From: Panorpa germanica
Taxonomy: Eukaryota; Arthropoda; Insecta; Mecoptera; Panorpidae
Direction: 5' to 3'
Length of the DNA stretch: 64,000 nt
NCBI GenBank assembly: GCA_963678705.1
Contig: OY783203.1
Span: forward strand, 42,718,347-42,782,346
The notes beneath the pieces are model-generated. The model made no database searches, had not been told where the DNA came from, and was given only the letters and a program-made list of their open reading frames with translations. Below, one piece after another: positions 51,541-63,995 of the stretch. Every line of letters begins with the position of its first letter. The stretch's first letter is position 1. A program made the translations under genes and the position numbers.

Positions 51541-53307
51541 ACCAAGCTTACTATAAACGAATTCTAAGTTTGATTTTCTAGCGCTCACATAGAAATTGTA
51601 GCCCAGAGTGGAAGATTAAACTTGCTAGCGTGCTAGCTTACTTTTCTACCTTATATTTCTACCTGCGATATATTTCTTCTTTTCAACATTTGAGTACTGC
51701 CGTGGTTGAGATAGGTCATTAACTTATAAGTACTAATTATTAATAGTTAATTGATTGATAATTATTTGTAAGTTTTAACACTATCTAGGATCAAACGGAT
51801 TAGTAAACAAAATTATGCAAATTTATAAAATTTATCCATTTATGCAAAATGGACATTTATTTACTTTTGGCGGGTGTAAATTATTTACAATGACTAAATA
51901 ACGTTAAAATATATGATTACTCAAAGGTTAAACTTATGAGGTTTTTTCTTTTTAGATATAAGTGTATTTTTATGAAGTTTTTGACGACTAAAATATTTAG
52001 ATTAGATGCTTCTGGGATGGAATCTTTTCAAAATCATATGCAAAATTGAATACAGTAAAGTCGATTCATTTCGCTAACTCATAACTTCAAAAATGATATA
52101 TGTACAAAGCATAGAAACACATATGCTAATAGACCATAATTATTACTTATTATTAATTGTGTAACATTGATCAACAGCGCCCAGTCTTTAACGACTTCAA
52201 TGACTTCCATGCTGATCTGTCGACGCTTACCTTACCTATAGCAAAGTCCGAAATTCGTTGGATCCACCAATACGCTTAACATAAATGTAAAAGTACTAAA
52301 AAAGTCTAATAAGTTTCATTATGTGAATACATAATATAAAAATTTCTATTGATACAAATAATTTCAAGATGATTAATCAAAAAAATGAAATAATACTTCG
52401 TAGATTCCAAGTTACTTGATTACAGGGAACAAGACTTAAGTACCTACATTAATTAACAAATTATTGTTTATGCAAAATATAAGAAAATAATAACAAAGCA
52501 GTTTTCTTTCCTGTATAAAAATATAGTCGTTTACGAATTGGCACGTTTATAAATTGTTATATATTTAATATTAAGACGTTTCATTAGATAGAATAAGTCA
52601 ACTCAGCCATGAAAATACTTAGCAAATAATGGTGTACTTCGGTACTACCACGTTTGGTTCAAAATGTCATCTTTCTAAACATTAAATATTTACAATAAAA
52701 TAAAATAAAGTAAAAATGTTTTCAAATGACATGAAAACAGTAACCTTAAAAGAACAGAACGTACCGACGACACGATCGAACCTGAAGGTCAGACAGATAA
52801 GGTTTATGTTAATAAACTGCACAAAGTAGTTGGAACAATATTAATTGCAGAAAACTTATAATCAGCAGTGTATCAGGTGCAATGTGTCAAAGCTGACATG
52901 GATTACAAAATAATATATATAATCATTTGTTTTAATACATATATTTTAACTTCAAAGTGCGCGAAACCTCGTTATTTGTTAGAAGCGGTGAGTGAAAAAT
53001 CTTTTAAATGTTTCAAAAGATCAAATTAAATTTCTAGAATTTAAGAAATTTAAATAAGGTGTTAAAATGTTATTATAGTTATATTATATAGTTAAAACAA
53101 GCTGTGCCGTATAAATGTACGATACAATAAAAATGCAAGCACTGTTTTACTACTTTTTTTTATAATGGATAAAGGAAATTCAACATCGGATCGAAAGTTT
53201 TTTAATTTGACTTACAGTTAAAAGTAAATTATTTTTCTTTTAAAATTATCAGTTTATCGATTCTTTGGATTTAATTGATTTAATTTATTTATCAATATGG
53301 ATGCGTG

Positions 53308-53507
53308 CCTCCACCTATGTCGATAGTTTTTATGCCGTCAAGAGAATTCATATATGTGGGCTTCTCCACTGCCTAATAAGTTTATACTCTTTTCTGTTTA
53401 TGTAAGAACATAAGAAAATAAATTTGATAACACCCAAACTCAGAAAATATCGAACCTTAAGCACAGCAGTCTGACGTCAAGAATCAATGCTCTCGGTCAC
53501 TGTGCAC
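53308..53507 (-). repeat. SINE, near full length, minus sense
   Basis: Runs from the 3' end (cacctatgtcgatagttttt), through gggcttctccactgcctaat, to the promoter end (cagtctgacgtcaag, then atgctctcggtcactgtg). Confidence 0.75.
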
Positions 53508-53903
53508 TTTGTTAATTGATTAAAATTGTTTACAATAAATTTGTTCATAGCTATATGACAATGTGTTGAGTACAATTTATTTATAATAAATTAATTAATA
53601 TATAATTATTATAACATAATAATTAATTATCAGGTCATTCATGAATAAAATTATAAAATGATAAGTGTTATTTGCGTAAATATCAGTGGCGCCTTATATT
53701 TATAGAGTACCAAACAAATTTGTATTTGGAGCTCCCTCAAGTTTTATTTCGACATTCAAATTACATTAATGAGTTATTAAACTATTGGATGAGGTTTCCC
53801 TGTTTATCAGGACCCTAAATAATTGCACTTTTTGTCAATAGGATACCGCGCCATTGCTAAACATTAAAATCATTATTTAAATAAAGTATTTTACTATAAA
53901 ATT

Positions 53904-54130
53904 AGTGATGGCACAGTGGGCAAGAGTATTGATGCTTGATGATAGACACCTGTGTCTTTGGGTTCAATATGTGGATCAGAGCTATATTTTCTAGGATTGA
54001 TTATTATCAAGTTAAATTGTCTAGGCAAACATATAATCACAAACTTATTAGGCAGTGAAATAGTAAGTATATATGAGGCCACGACATATAAAAACTGCCA
54101 ACATATTAAGAGGGCGTCGGTGATGGGACT
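53904..54130 (+). repeat. tRNA-derived SINE, most complete copy
   Basis: The reference copy for the family. The A-box region is ggcacagtgggcaagagtat. A B-box-like gggttcaat lies about 45 bp later. The body is agctatattttctaggattg, ttaaattgtctagg and acttattaggcagtg. The 3' end is aactgccaacatattaagag. Spacing of the two boxes suits an internal RNA polymerase III promoter. It lies about 215 bp upstream of the first visible lipase exon. Confidence 0.8.
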
Positions 54131-54344
54131 CAATACGGGAAATAGGCCAATGATAAAAAAAATTAAATTACTAATAAAAATTAAGAAACTTGATTGTCCC
54201 GCCTTTCGAACGATACCACTAGCGCTCCGCTACAACTTCAACCGACTTAATGGCGCGCTTTTAAAAAAACAAAGTTATGCTGTTTTATCCATTATAAATA
54301 TATAGAGTAACGAATAGTAATATATTAATTTCAATTTAATTAAG

Positions 54345-57300
54345 CATGACCTACTAGAAATCCATAATTACACACACGAATATCATCAAGTTACTACGGA
54401 AGATGGATATATTTTGAGCTTACTACGGATGAAATCAGAAACACGATCTTTGGACGGTGCTGACAATGGCCCACCAGTATTAGTGGTACATGGATTTGGA
54501 CAATCTCTAGCAGACTATGTTTACAAAAAAGGAAGTCTTGGTAATTTCTTGAAAAATAAACACCGTTTTTTATTTTTGATTCAATATGCTTGTTATTAGA
54601 CCTTTCAATAACACAAAGAACTTAGTAAAACATTATTAATTTCTAATAAGAGTATATTAATATATTATATAATATTAACTTCATTAAGAATAATTTCGTC
54701 TTTAGAAACAATTTCAGTGGCAAGCAATAGTAAGTTTAAAACTACACTGCTAAAACAATTTTACAATTGGAAAATTGTCACATAAGAAAGATTGTTTTTT
54801 TTTTTAGATATAACATTCACAATTCAATTCTTTCTGTGGAAAAAATCTGTTTTTAAATGTTGTTTTATATGAATTGACTTGAAATTTTGATCATAATTTT
54901 ACTTATTACTATATTTAATATTGTTTTTAAAATATGCATCCTGTAATTGAAGAAAGAATATCCGAGCACAGATTCTATTAAAATAAAATATTTCTTATCA
55001 GGTTGCCTTTTAGAAAGTAATGGGTATGATGTATGGTTAGCTACAATAAGAGGGGAAGGCAATACTACGCACCAAACATTATTAAAAAATGACAGCAAAT
55101 ATTGGGACTACAGGTATTTAAAGAAAACATATTAGTTAAAAATTACATAGAATCAATTAACAATTGCCACTGAACTGACATATTAACAACATTAGATTAT
55201 AATTAAAATATAAAATATTTAACATACTATCTTTACTACAGATATAAATTGAAATAATTGTTCCCAGTCTTATTTAGCTCAATCTTTTCTGCTTCTTATT
55301 ACCCCCTTCATTGGATGTAACTTTGTTATTTTAAACACTGCATCTATTTTGTTTCTATTTAAGATTGTATGTACATATAAATTTAAACTCTATTCAATGT
55401 TTTCAAAATAACAGCTTTCCACAAAATTCAAAGACTTTGGCGTCTTTCCGTAAAAGGGTTTCTAGTAAATACAGATTTTTAAATTGTAGAACCAATTGCA
55501 GAATTAAATGATAAAAAACATTAAAGATTGTAAAAGTAATGATATACTCGTATATCATTACTTTTACGATTTTGAGCTAGAGAGGACACCGACTCTAAAA
55601 TAGCTATGTGTGAGAAAAACGCGTATAAAAGTTTCAAAGAAAGACGAAACCAGACTAGAGAGGTGAAGACTTAAAACTCTATATCTCCGACAGTTTTGCT
55701 TCAATCGACTTCAAATTTTTACACAATAAACTTAATATGTTTTACATTAATATAAATATGAAAAAAAGTTGATCAAAAAGTCTTCTATTCCAGAAAAACA
55801 AACAATCAATCAAACCCGAAGACAGCAGTCTGCTGTAAACCATTACTGCTCCCTGCTACTTTCTATTATTATCATTATTTAATGGGAATTTAATATCAAT
55901 ATTTACTGTAATTTTATTTTTTCAGTTTTCATGAACATGGAATTTATGATGTTACAGCAATAATAGATTATATACTCTTAAAGACATCTCAAGATAAATT
56001 ATTTTATATTGGATTTTCAATGGGAACTACAATATTTTTTGTAATGGCTTCTGAAAAACCGGAATACAATGATAAAATAAGAGCAATGATAGCTCTGGCG
56101 CCGGTTGCATATCTTAGAAATGGGCAATCTCCAATAATTAAACTTGTCGTAACATATCCAGACTTATATAAAGTAAGTAGAAATTATATATATTTTAATT
56201 TAATTAATTTATCGTTGGCCTATTTTTGATGTTGAGCCCTATAACCGACGATCTCCTACTATGTTGGCAGTATTTATGGTGACATTGCTTCATATATTTT
56301 AGCTTTAACTCTGCTTGGTAAGTTTATGATTTTGTATTTGCATAATCAATTTAACTAGGTTAGATAGGACTCAGCATCGGAAATAGAGCGACGTCCAATT
56401 GTAGATTGGAAGTTTATTACTAACCATTTCTCAGTAACATAATTACGAGTAGATAAGATAGTTAAGCCTGAAACTCAATAGTCGTTGAAATAGTCAAATG
56501 TTCGAGACAGAAAATTGTGTGAGTAGACCACGACAAAATGCATTGCTGTGTGCTATCTGAACACAATAGTTGGTACATAGATCTATAAGAACATAAACTA
56601 ATAAAAATAAGTGAAAAAATGTACTATGAAATATTTTATATCATAACTTTTATTTTTGAATATCATTTTACAAAAAATTATTAAATTTCTTATTCAGTGC
56701 AACTTATTTCAAAACTAAAAGTAGAACGTCACACAAATTTAAATTAATTTTTTTAAATGTTTGTAAAAATTAAAAAATAATGTTTCAATTTATATAACTA
56801 CCCGCAAAACACAGTTACATATAAAGTCCAAATCACGAGAATTCGGCAGTGACTTATACTTAAAATTGGTTATAAGAGTATAAATCTATAATACGATAAT
56901 GAATTTTATCTTATTCGTTTCTATATACATTATAGAAAAATAAGTGATTTAGTGCTTTTTAGTTATATCGGCAGGTTATACCCCACAACTTATTTTAATT
57001 ATGAGTCGCCGCCGAACTCTCGCAATTTGAACTATATTTAATCTTTATTTAACACCGAAAAATTAGCCTGTTACATAACATTTTTATGTATATATAATAT
57101 AACATTAGTTAAAAAATTATTCTTTGGTAGAAATTAACGTTTTCGGTCGTAAATTTTTTTATGTAAGATTAAATAATGTTACATATTAAACTAGTAAAAA
57201 CTAGTAGAATATTTTACGTTTATTTTGCATTCATTTAATGGCAATGTAACAAAATTATGTTAAATTTCTGTAAATAATAAAACGTAATATTATGTAAAAA

Positions 57301-60300
57301 ATATTACGATAATAATATACAAAATATTAGTAAATCTCGCTTACATAAAATTTAACATATACGTAAGGTAAAATCCATGTTTTGTGTTTAGCGGGCAAAT
57401 AAGTATTGTATATAAAGTATATTATATAACTTATAGATTTCAAATTCAAAAGTATAACTAACTAGAAAGTATTTCCTTTCAAATATGTAGAAATTATAAG
57501 TTAATGATAATGAAGACAGTCTTATTTTATACATATATATTGAATCGAATTTTATAAAATATGCTAAGAGTATTATTTTTTTCATTTTAAAATATATATT
57601 AAAGTTAATTAGTTTAAAGCATTTATAAATGCAAATTATCACATAAATATTATTAATAAAATTAAAAATATATAAATTTTATGACGCGAATCAAATATCT
57701 TTAATCACAAAAAATCGGCAGCTGTGAAAATATTTTCATTTCAGATAAATCGGAAAAAATATTTTTCTAATGTGTTAAATATAGAACCAAATAAATATTT
57801 TCATTTCTAAAATAAAAAGGTTTAAATCTTGCTGCTGGATGTAATATGAATGTAAAAGCATTTTCCATATTTGGTCATTATTTTAAAATCAATTTGACTT
57901 TGTAATCCGAGCCATTTTAATCGGTGGTATAATTTACAGTGACAAACTATTTCTCCTTTATTAACTAATGTTAGTAAATCTTAATATTATGGTTAATTAG
58001 TCTTGCTCATATTATATAAAGGAAACAACCTTTTACATATCGCATCATCACAAGTTTTCGCCATTCTGTTGTGATGATTCGGAAATTGATTCCAAAGCGG
58101 TTTTACTTGGGTCCAGGGCTGTTTGATGGTTCCATGGTTAAAGCAAGAACACAGGCCTTTCTGTAAGAAAGATCTCTCTCGGAAAGTAATCTATTACGAA
58201 TTTTCGGATCGCGAACTCCCATAATGAAGCGCTGTTTCAACTCCAGCTGCGCCATGCCATCTCTGTTAGGACAGAGAAGACTCTTATAGCCGCAATGTTG
58301 TACCAACGATTCCAACTCTTGAATATATTTATGAATTGATTCACCTTCCTTTTGATTTCTGTTGGCGAACTTGGCACGGGCTTGAGTTGCTTCTGGACTG
58401 TAGTAAAAACGTAGAAAAGATGCTATCTGCAAATAGGGCAAGTTCAACAATGGTTCCGGATCTGCTAAAGTTCTCAAGACGCGATATGCCTCGCCTCCGA
58501 TGTTGCTTAAAAGAACACGCACTTTGCCTTCTTCCACAATGCTGTAGTGGTTAACGAAGTGGTCAAATATGTCGAGGTATTGCAAAATATTGCATTTATT
58601 TGGATCGAATGGCTCCATCTTGTTAACTAACAAATCTATTTGCACTTGTGTATTAATATTTTGAAGTCTTTATGAATAATTTATGCTGTAAACTTGCTCT
58701 TCTAATAGATCTTATTGAACTGGGTACTGCAACAAGTTGCATCAGCTTAAAATATTAGCGATAATCGCATGCGGAATAAAAAAAATAAAAACAAAAGAGA
58801 TTAACATTGAACAATAACATCACGTGGTCAGTAGCTGAAAGAACTTTTAGCTTTATGTATGTACACGACGTATAAACTCTGGGTACATACAACAATTCTG
58901 AATTGTGCATATCAACAAACAAACAAACAAACACAAAACAATAATGGTAAACAATTTCATTGCTTTTTTTTGTTATTTTGGTTGAAGATCAAGTCAATGT
59001 CAATAACGATAACTATGTATACGAGTATAAATAGGTTTCATTGTACACAGAACGCAGGATTGAATTGTTTTATTTTTATTACGCAGTTACTCAATATAGC
59101 CACTACATAATAAAGACACATACTAGGGTTGATAAATAAAAGAATAACGCGAAAGCTCCAATAACCAATCAAATTGCATATTTTATAACAACTTTGTACT
59201 TTAATTTGTATAAATTTATTGGTCCAGTTTTTTGAAATGGATTGTAATTTCGACTACACTTAAAAGTACTTCTTAGTTCAAACAATGAAAAACGCTAGCT
59301 TAGATATTTCAGCAAGTGAATATTAAAAGATAATTTTTTTATACATATTTAATTTTTGGCGAAAATTAGAAAAGGCACAGAAATACTGTGTTATTCTTTT
59401 TTTTATATATTGTTTAAGTTTACAAGAGTGTAGTGTCGTAACCTTATATATGGGCTACACTACTGCCTGAAAAGTTTATAATTATGTATGTACATAATCA
59501 GTTTAACTTAATAACAACCGAACCTAGAAAATATACCTCTGGTCCGGGGATCAAACTTCAGTCAGACACAGCAGTCAGTTTCAAGCATCAATGCTCTCGC
59601 CTACTGTATCATCAACTTTAATATATGAATCCTATTTTGTAATATATGGATTTTTCAACAAGAACTTTGTTTTTTTAAACAAACGGCCCAATCACACGTT
59701 GAGCATGCAAAGGCTTCTCAACAATCTCTCTTGGATTTTCAGAAGCCCAAATACGTCAATTTTACTTGTTGACGTATTCACAAATAAAAATGGGCTTCGT
59801 CTGAAAATATCACAAATTTTACGAAATTTAACTTTTACAGATCCACCATTTTCATAGGGATTTTTATTATATTAATGTAATTTTCAATTGCCAATGACAA
59901 TTCAATTGACAATTGCCAATACTAAATGTACACAAAACTAAATGTCAAAACTGTCATGTTGTAGGTGTTGCCCCAATTGAAAAAACAAACTTCTTGTTGG
60001 AAAATCTTATATTACCGACGTCAGATAAGGAGAGATGCTTTTTCAAAAGACTAATTTTTAAAATGTCCCATAACTTCGTCTAAACCAAGACGTTTGTGAG
60101 TATGGCGGTAATAATTTTTAATAGAATTTTCAAACATTGTTTAAGATAATATACATAATTCAAATGGTTGGTGCGGAGCCTTAAAATATTAAATGTTGAT
60201 AAAAATCCAGAACTGAGCCGCATTAAAAAATAAGATGTGGATAAGAATGATTTACGAAATTCTTGAAATGAGTAATAGTACTATGCAATTGGAATTCCTA

Positions 60301-63300
60301 TGAACCAACCCTTAATAAGAAATGTGTATCAATATTTCCATTATAATATTTAATGATCTGTTTCAGATTGCGAAGAGTTTTTTAAAAACTCCTGCACTGG
60401 TTAACATTCCTTTGGAAATTAGAAGATCCGCTGCAGAAATATGTGTGAAAAATTCTTCATCGTATGACAATTGCGTCAATATAGTTATGGAATTGATTGG
60501 ACCGGATTACGATCAATTAGATCCGGTGAGTTTTAATTTATAAGTAAAACATAATTAATAAGAAAACTTTATCAAAATGTACTCGCACATACCTGAACCC
60601 TTCTTGTCTTCAAGTACCATTTTTGAAAGGTTTTATTTGTTATAGTTCAGTAGAGAATATATTCTCAATAAATCCAGACTGATTCACTTAAATATGAAGG
60701 CATAGTATTAATAACTTACAATTTTAAATTTTTCATAATATTTTAAATTTAAACCCCATTCCCACTCACTGAGTTTTAATGTTAATTTAAGGTTTTCACC
60801 TTAAACATAAGTTTCAGTTTTTAATACATTTAATATATTAAATACAATAATTTATATTAAATAAAAATAGTAATATATAAAATAATGTATATTACTGATT
60901 TGATTTTGATTTCATTGATTTCACAAGTTCAAAATTACATTTAATGTTAAAAACCTAACTTAAAACTAAAAACAGTGAGTGGGAATGTGGCTTTATTTCT
61001 CTTACAACAAAATTACAGAAATATGAAATCGTAATGTTTGTAATATTAATTGGCTAATATATTTATTAATCTGGTAACCAAAATTAAACATGCAAAATTC
61101 ATGTAAAAGCTACCTCAGAAGTAAACTGACGAAATTATCAATTTTCAATCATTTACATTTTATTGGTAAATAACAGTATCTGTATAATATTGGTTGGGAT
61201 AAAATATAAACATCCTAATACATCTTTTCCAAATTTTATTTGATCAGTTTTCTATTTTGGTTTTTTAAATTAAAATAAATAAGTTTTTGATCTAAACAAA
61301 ATCGAACGCTTTTGATAAACCCAATAGTACAGGGTGTCTCCAAAAAATAGTATACACTGTTTAACTGATCGCATTTTAAGACAATGTTTAAGACATGCTA
61401 TCAAAGAAGATGCCTATTCCGATGTTGAGTACTGTCACCGACGACCTTCTACTATATTGGCAGTTTCTTTTGGTGTTTAGCCTCATATATGTAAACTAAA
61501 CCACTGCCTAATATGTTTATGATAATGTATATACATCATCAATTTAATTTGATAACCAACAAACACAGATAATATAACTTTGGTCTGGAGATCGAACCTG
61601 TGTCATTCTCACAGCACTGTATTGAGCAGTGTTGGATGATAAGTTATACATTTGATGTACATTCTTTTACAATTTAAATATTAATTACTTCATTATTCAA
61701 ACTGTGTATACATTCTCTTGGGACACCCTGTATTAGAAATAAAACCAACGTATATAACTATAGCTTCATTTTGACAGTTTATAAAGTGTTCATAAAGTAT
61801 AAAACAGATTTGCTTAAAGAAAAACTGCGTGAAGTTATTTTCTAGGTAAATTAATGAAATAATTTAAATTTTGTTCACTTTATTTACAGTCGATGATTCC
61901 TCTATTGTACGCCACTTTTCTTGAGGCGGCATCTACAAAACAAATATTGCATTACATGCAAATTGGTATATCTGGTAAGGATTTAAAGGATTTTGTTAAA
62001 GATTTTGTGCTTTTGACCATCTAATAACTTTTTAAGTGTTTGTCATCACCAGTCACTATATTTTTTAAGTAAAATTCTTGAATTTTTTTTCTTTTCCGAA
62101 AGTTAGGATGTTCATTTCTTTTAATACACATTATAAAATATCGCCTTTAACAAGTTTTTGCTATTAAATGTTTAATGTATAATCGTTTAAAACACTATTG
62201 TTATTGTTTAAATATTCACTGACGACGTCAAACAAATGGTTGTGTTAACGTACCACTACTTAATGAATCAACGATATCAGCGATATCCATTGTCAATTGC
62301 AGCACAATTGATCTTAGAATTGAACCCAGAGATACCGCAATCATATACCGCATATGGACGTACTCGTCTACAGAAAAGATTTCTGAATGACCTTGTGAAC
62401 CATGTCCTAATTTCTATAAAACTATGCTAACTATATATATATATATATATTATAATGTTCCAGGTGTATATTTATGATCTTATATTCTTATATGTTTGGT
62501 ACTGAATTTTGTATGGTAGATCGAAAACGGCTCCAGGGAAGTTTTTGAAAATTTAGAGAAATAAATTCTAAGACTTTTGACGTCCTTCGATTTTTCCCTG
62601 AATTTCCTGTGAAGCCGTACTTTTGGAAAAATAGTGGGCTCCTTTTTGCTGTATAACTTTGTATTCGTAAAAGATAGAAAGGTGAAATTTTGCATGTGTA
62701 TTATGCTATTGAATGCCAACATACTTCAAAATTTAGAAATTGAAAATTTTAGAAAATTTGAAGTCGATTAGAGTAAAACTGTCGGAGATATAGAGTTTTA
62801 AGTCTTCACCTCTTTGGTCTGGTTTCGTTTTTCTTTGAAACTTTTAAACGCGTTTTTCTCACACTTAGCTTTTCCACAGTCGGTACCCTCTCTAGCTATC
62901 TAAAATCTACTTTACCCATCCTTTTGAAATTTTGCACATTCTTTCTTTACATAAATGCCGAGCTGTCGAGTTTTTTTTTATTTTTAAATACGTTAAGTAT
63001 ATTAAAATAATAAAGTTTCTGATTTTTTTCATGAAAAATCGGTATTTTGACTTGTAAGTGCAATTGAAGTAGTTGCTAAGTACAATTGAAAAATCAATAA
63101 AATAAAAAAAAACTCGACAGGATTACCTGCGGAATTATTGTAATATATACATGCATTTTTCTTTTTAGATAGATTTTCCAAATTTGATTATGAATCAACC
63201 AAACTAAATCAAATGAAGTACAATAGAAAATCACCACCGGAATATAATATATCTCGGATAACAACACCAGTGTTTCTGCATTATAGTGATAATGATTACT

Positions 63301-63995
63301 TGGTAAACATTTGGGTAAGTATTAGCATTTAAGAAAATATAAAAGCAAAAAATTTTAAAATTGCAAAAGCATAACTGTTGTAACTAATAAAGTAATTGTC
63401 GGAATGTCATGAAATTTAAACAAATATCGTTTGAAAGTGGGTACTATCTAAAAATCATATGGATTTGTCAATAGTGGCGCCATTTATGTCACCCTATGAA
63501 TTTATTGAGTGATGTGATCTTTCATATATTCTTTAACGTTTTAAATGGTTAACCTATGTAGCTATTTCTTGGCAACAGTGTCGATCTTAGCCGCTCCTCT
63601 TGCCATTCCCTTGTGCAATACAGATTGACAATTGACAGAGGCAATAAATAATAGTTTTCAATTACAACCAAATAAAATTAGGAATTAAGCAAATAAGAAT
63701 TAAACCATTTAAGACATCAAGGACGGGCCTAACTATACAACTAACTGCCCCGACCTTTATTATAGTTAATTATCATTGTTTTATCATTGTTCATCTGTAC
63801 ACATTTAAAATATTAGAATTTCATTACTTATTAGTATAATTTTTTTTCTAGGGTGTCAATAAACTTGCTGATCAGTTACCGAATTTGATAGGAAGAAATA
63901 TTGTTGTTAATTTTAATCACCTTGATTTTATATTTGCAAAAGATGTAAGAGCATTGGTGTATGATAAAATATTAGAAACTTTTAAATCCTTTTAA
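54345..63995 (+). CDS. Acid lipase (lysosomal acid/gastric lipase family), N-terminus missing
   Basis: Hydrolyses triglycerides or cholesteryl esters; family members are secreted or lysosomal. Seven exons join in phase to 363 codons including stop: 54345-54540, 55002-55113, 55926-56172, 60367-60525, 61890-61974, 63169-63314, 63852-63995. The alpha/beta-hydrolase triad is intact. The nucleophile Ser is in GFSMGTT (family usually GHSxGTT), the Asp in HYSDNDYLV, and the His in NFNHLDFIFAKDV. The oxyanion loop is VLVVHGFG. VTTEDGYILSLLRM and GYDVWLATIRG are family landmarks. The start is a splice acceptor, not a Met: a signal-peptide exon should lie upstream and I could not find it, so the listed start is partial. 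Introns, especially 56173-60366, are full of transposons. The stop is at 63993-63995, just inside the window. Confidence 0.88.
55560..55745 (-). repeat. Hairpin-repeat family fragment in lipase intron 2
   Basis: Minus-sense match to 10570-10745, including gagaggtgaagacttaaaac and tctatatctccgacagtttt. The hairpin end is missing. Confidence 0.7.
56236..56390 (-). repeat. SINE 3' portion in lipase intron 3
   Basis: Starts taaccgacgatctcctacta, then tgttggcagtatttatggtg and tggtaagtttatgatttt. The promoter end is replaced by tcagcatcggaaatag-type sequence. Confidence 0.65.
58103..58618 (-). CDS. Isolated LTR-retrotransposon-type Gag ORF
   Basis: A single intact ORF of 171 aa from MEPFDPNKC, antisense within lipase intron 3. 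It has the capsid layout of Ty3/gypsy-type Gag (retrotransposon gag family). There is an N-terminal helix pair (LQYLDIFDHFVNHY), IGGEAYRVLRTLADP, LRFYYSPEATQARAKFANR, then the conserved GESIHKYIQELESLVQHCGY and LELKQRFIMGVRDPKIRNRL. It ends in a short Pro/Ser tail with a stop, before any zinc knuckle. No protease, pol or LTR is visible nearby. It is either a truncated insertion that happens to be undamaged or a retained Gag-derived gene. It could be read one Leu-rich segment longer if a non-ATG start were used. Confidence 0.75.
   Translation of the reverse strand: MEPFDPNKCNILQYLDIFDHFVNHYSIVEEGKVRVLLSNIGGEAYRVLRTLADPEPLLNLPYLQIASFLRFYYSPEATQARAKFANRNQKEGESIHKYIQELESLVQHCGYKSLLCPNRDGMAQLELKQRFIMGVRDPKIRNRLLSERDLSYRKACVLALTMEPSNSPGPK
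59427..59611 (-). repeat. SINE in lipase intron 3
   Basis: Minus-sense, near full length except the last 3' part. It contains tatgggctacactactgcct, ttaacttaataacaacc, tctggtccggggatcaaac and atgctctcgcctactgtatc. Confidence 0.75.
59640..59860 (-). mobile_element. IS630/Tc1-type DDE transposase remnant
   Basis: The minus strand reads, with stops, FSDEAHFYL, then a diverged VN-Q block, then KIDVFGLL-IQERL and a stretch ending IGPFV in another frame. This is the core of common insect transposases with a DEAHFxLxGYVNxQNxRYW block, whose Asp is catalytic. Stops and frameshifts show it is inactive. Confidence 0.6.
61330..61730. mobile_element. Tc1/mariner-type MITE hosting a SINE
   Basis: The left end is cagggtgtctccaaaaaata. 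The right end (reverse complement) is cagggtgtcccaagagaatg. Both continue into a gtatacac-type block. Each is flanked by TA (61328-61329 and 61731-61732), the target duplication expected of Tc1/mariner elements. A SINE at 61434-61617 sits inside, so the MITE was about 215 bp before that. Confidence 0.8.
61434..61617 (-). repeat. SINE nested in a MITE
   Basis: Minus-sense SINE from caccgacgaccttctactat, through actgcctaatatgtttatga, to tggtctggagatcgaacc, the best B-box match in the window (ggttcgatctcc on the minus strand). Confidence 0.8.
62235..62430 (+). other. Unidentified open stretch in lipase intron 5
   Basis: A 64-codon ORF with balanced composition (SIAAQLILELNPEIP, YGRTRLQKRFLNDL). 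It runs into the DNA-element end family at about 62395 (cttgtgaaccatgtcctaat). It looks like transposon coding debris; no family was recognised. Confidence 0.25.
62460..63130 (+). repeat. Composite unclassified repeat in lipase intron 5
   Basis: Contains both families seen apart elsewhere: 62460-62760 matches 30780-30965 and 48395-48720, and 62740-63130 matches 10500-10960. The hairpin arms (gctgtcgagttttt and aaaactcgacag) are diverged. Their adjacency here suggests one longer parent element. Confidence 0.6.

Larger units (their letters stand above)
46778..54344. other. 7.6-kb stretch between Cramped and the lipase
   Basis: Holds repeats listed separately (TA tract, SINE copies, a MITE, unclassified repeats) in AT-rich sequence. 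It should also contain the 5' exon(s) of Cramped (-) and of the lipase (+), neither of which I could identify with confidence. Confidence 0.55.

Noticed and set aside
53952-54305. 117-codon plus-strand ORF upstream of the lipase
   Set aside because: Mostly SINE body sequence. It is not a signal peptide and does not splice in phase into the lipase.
58859-59110. 83-codon ORF with Gln/Thr/Asn run
   Set aside because: Built on an (aaac)n microsatellite-like tract; no domain.
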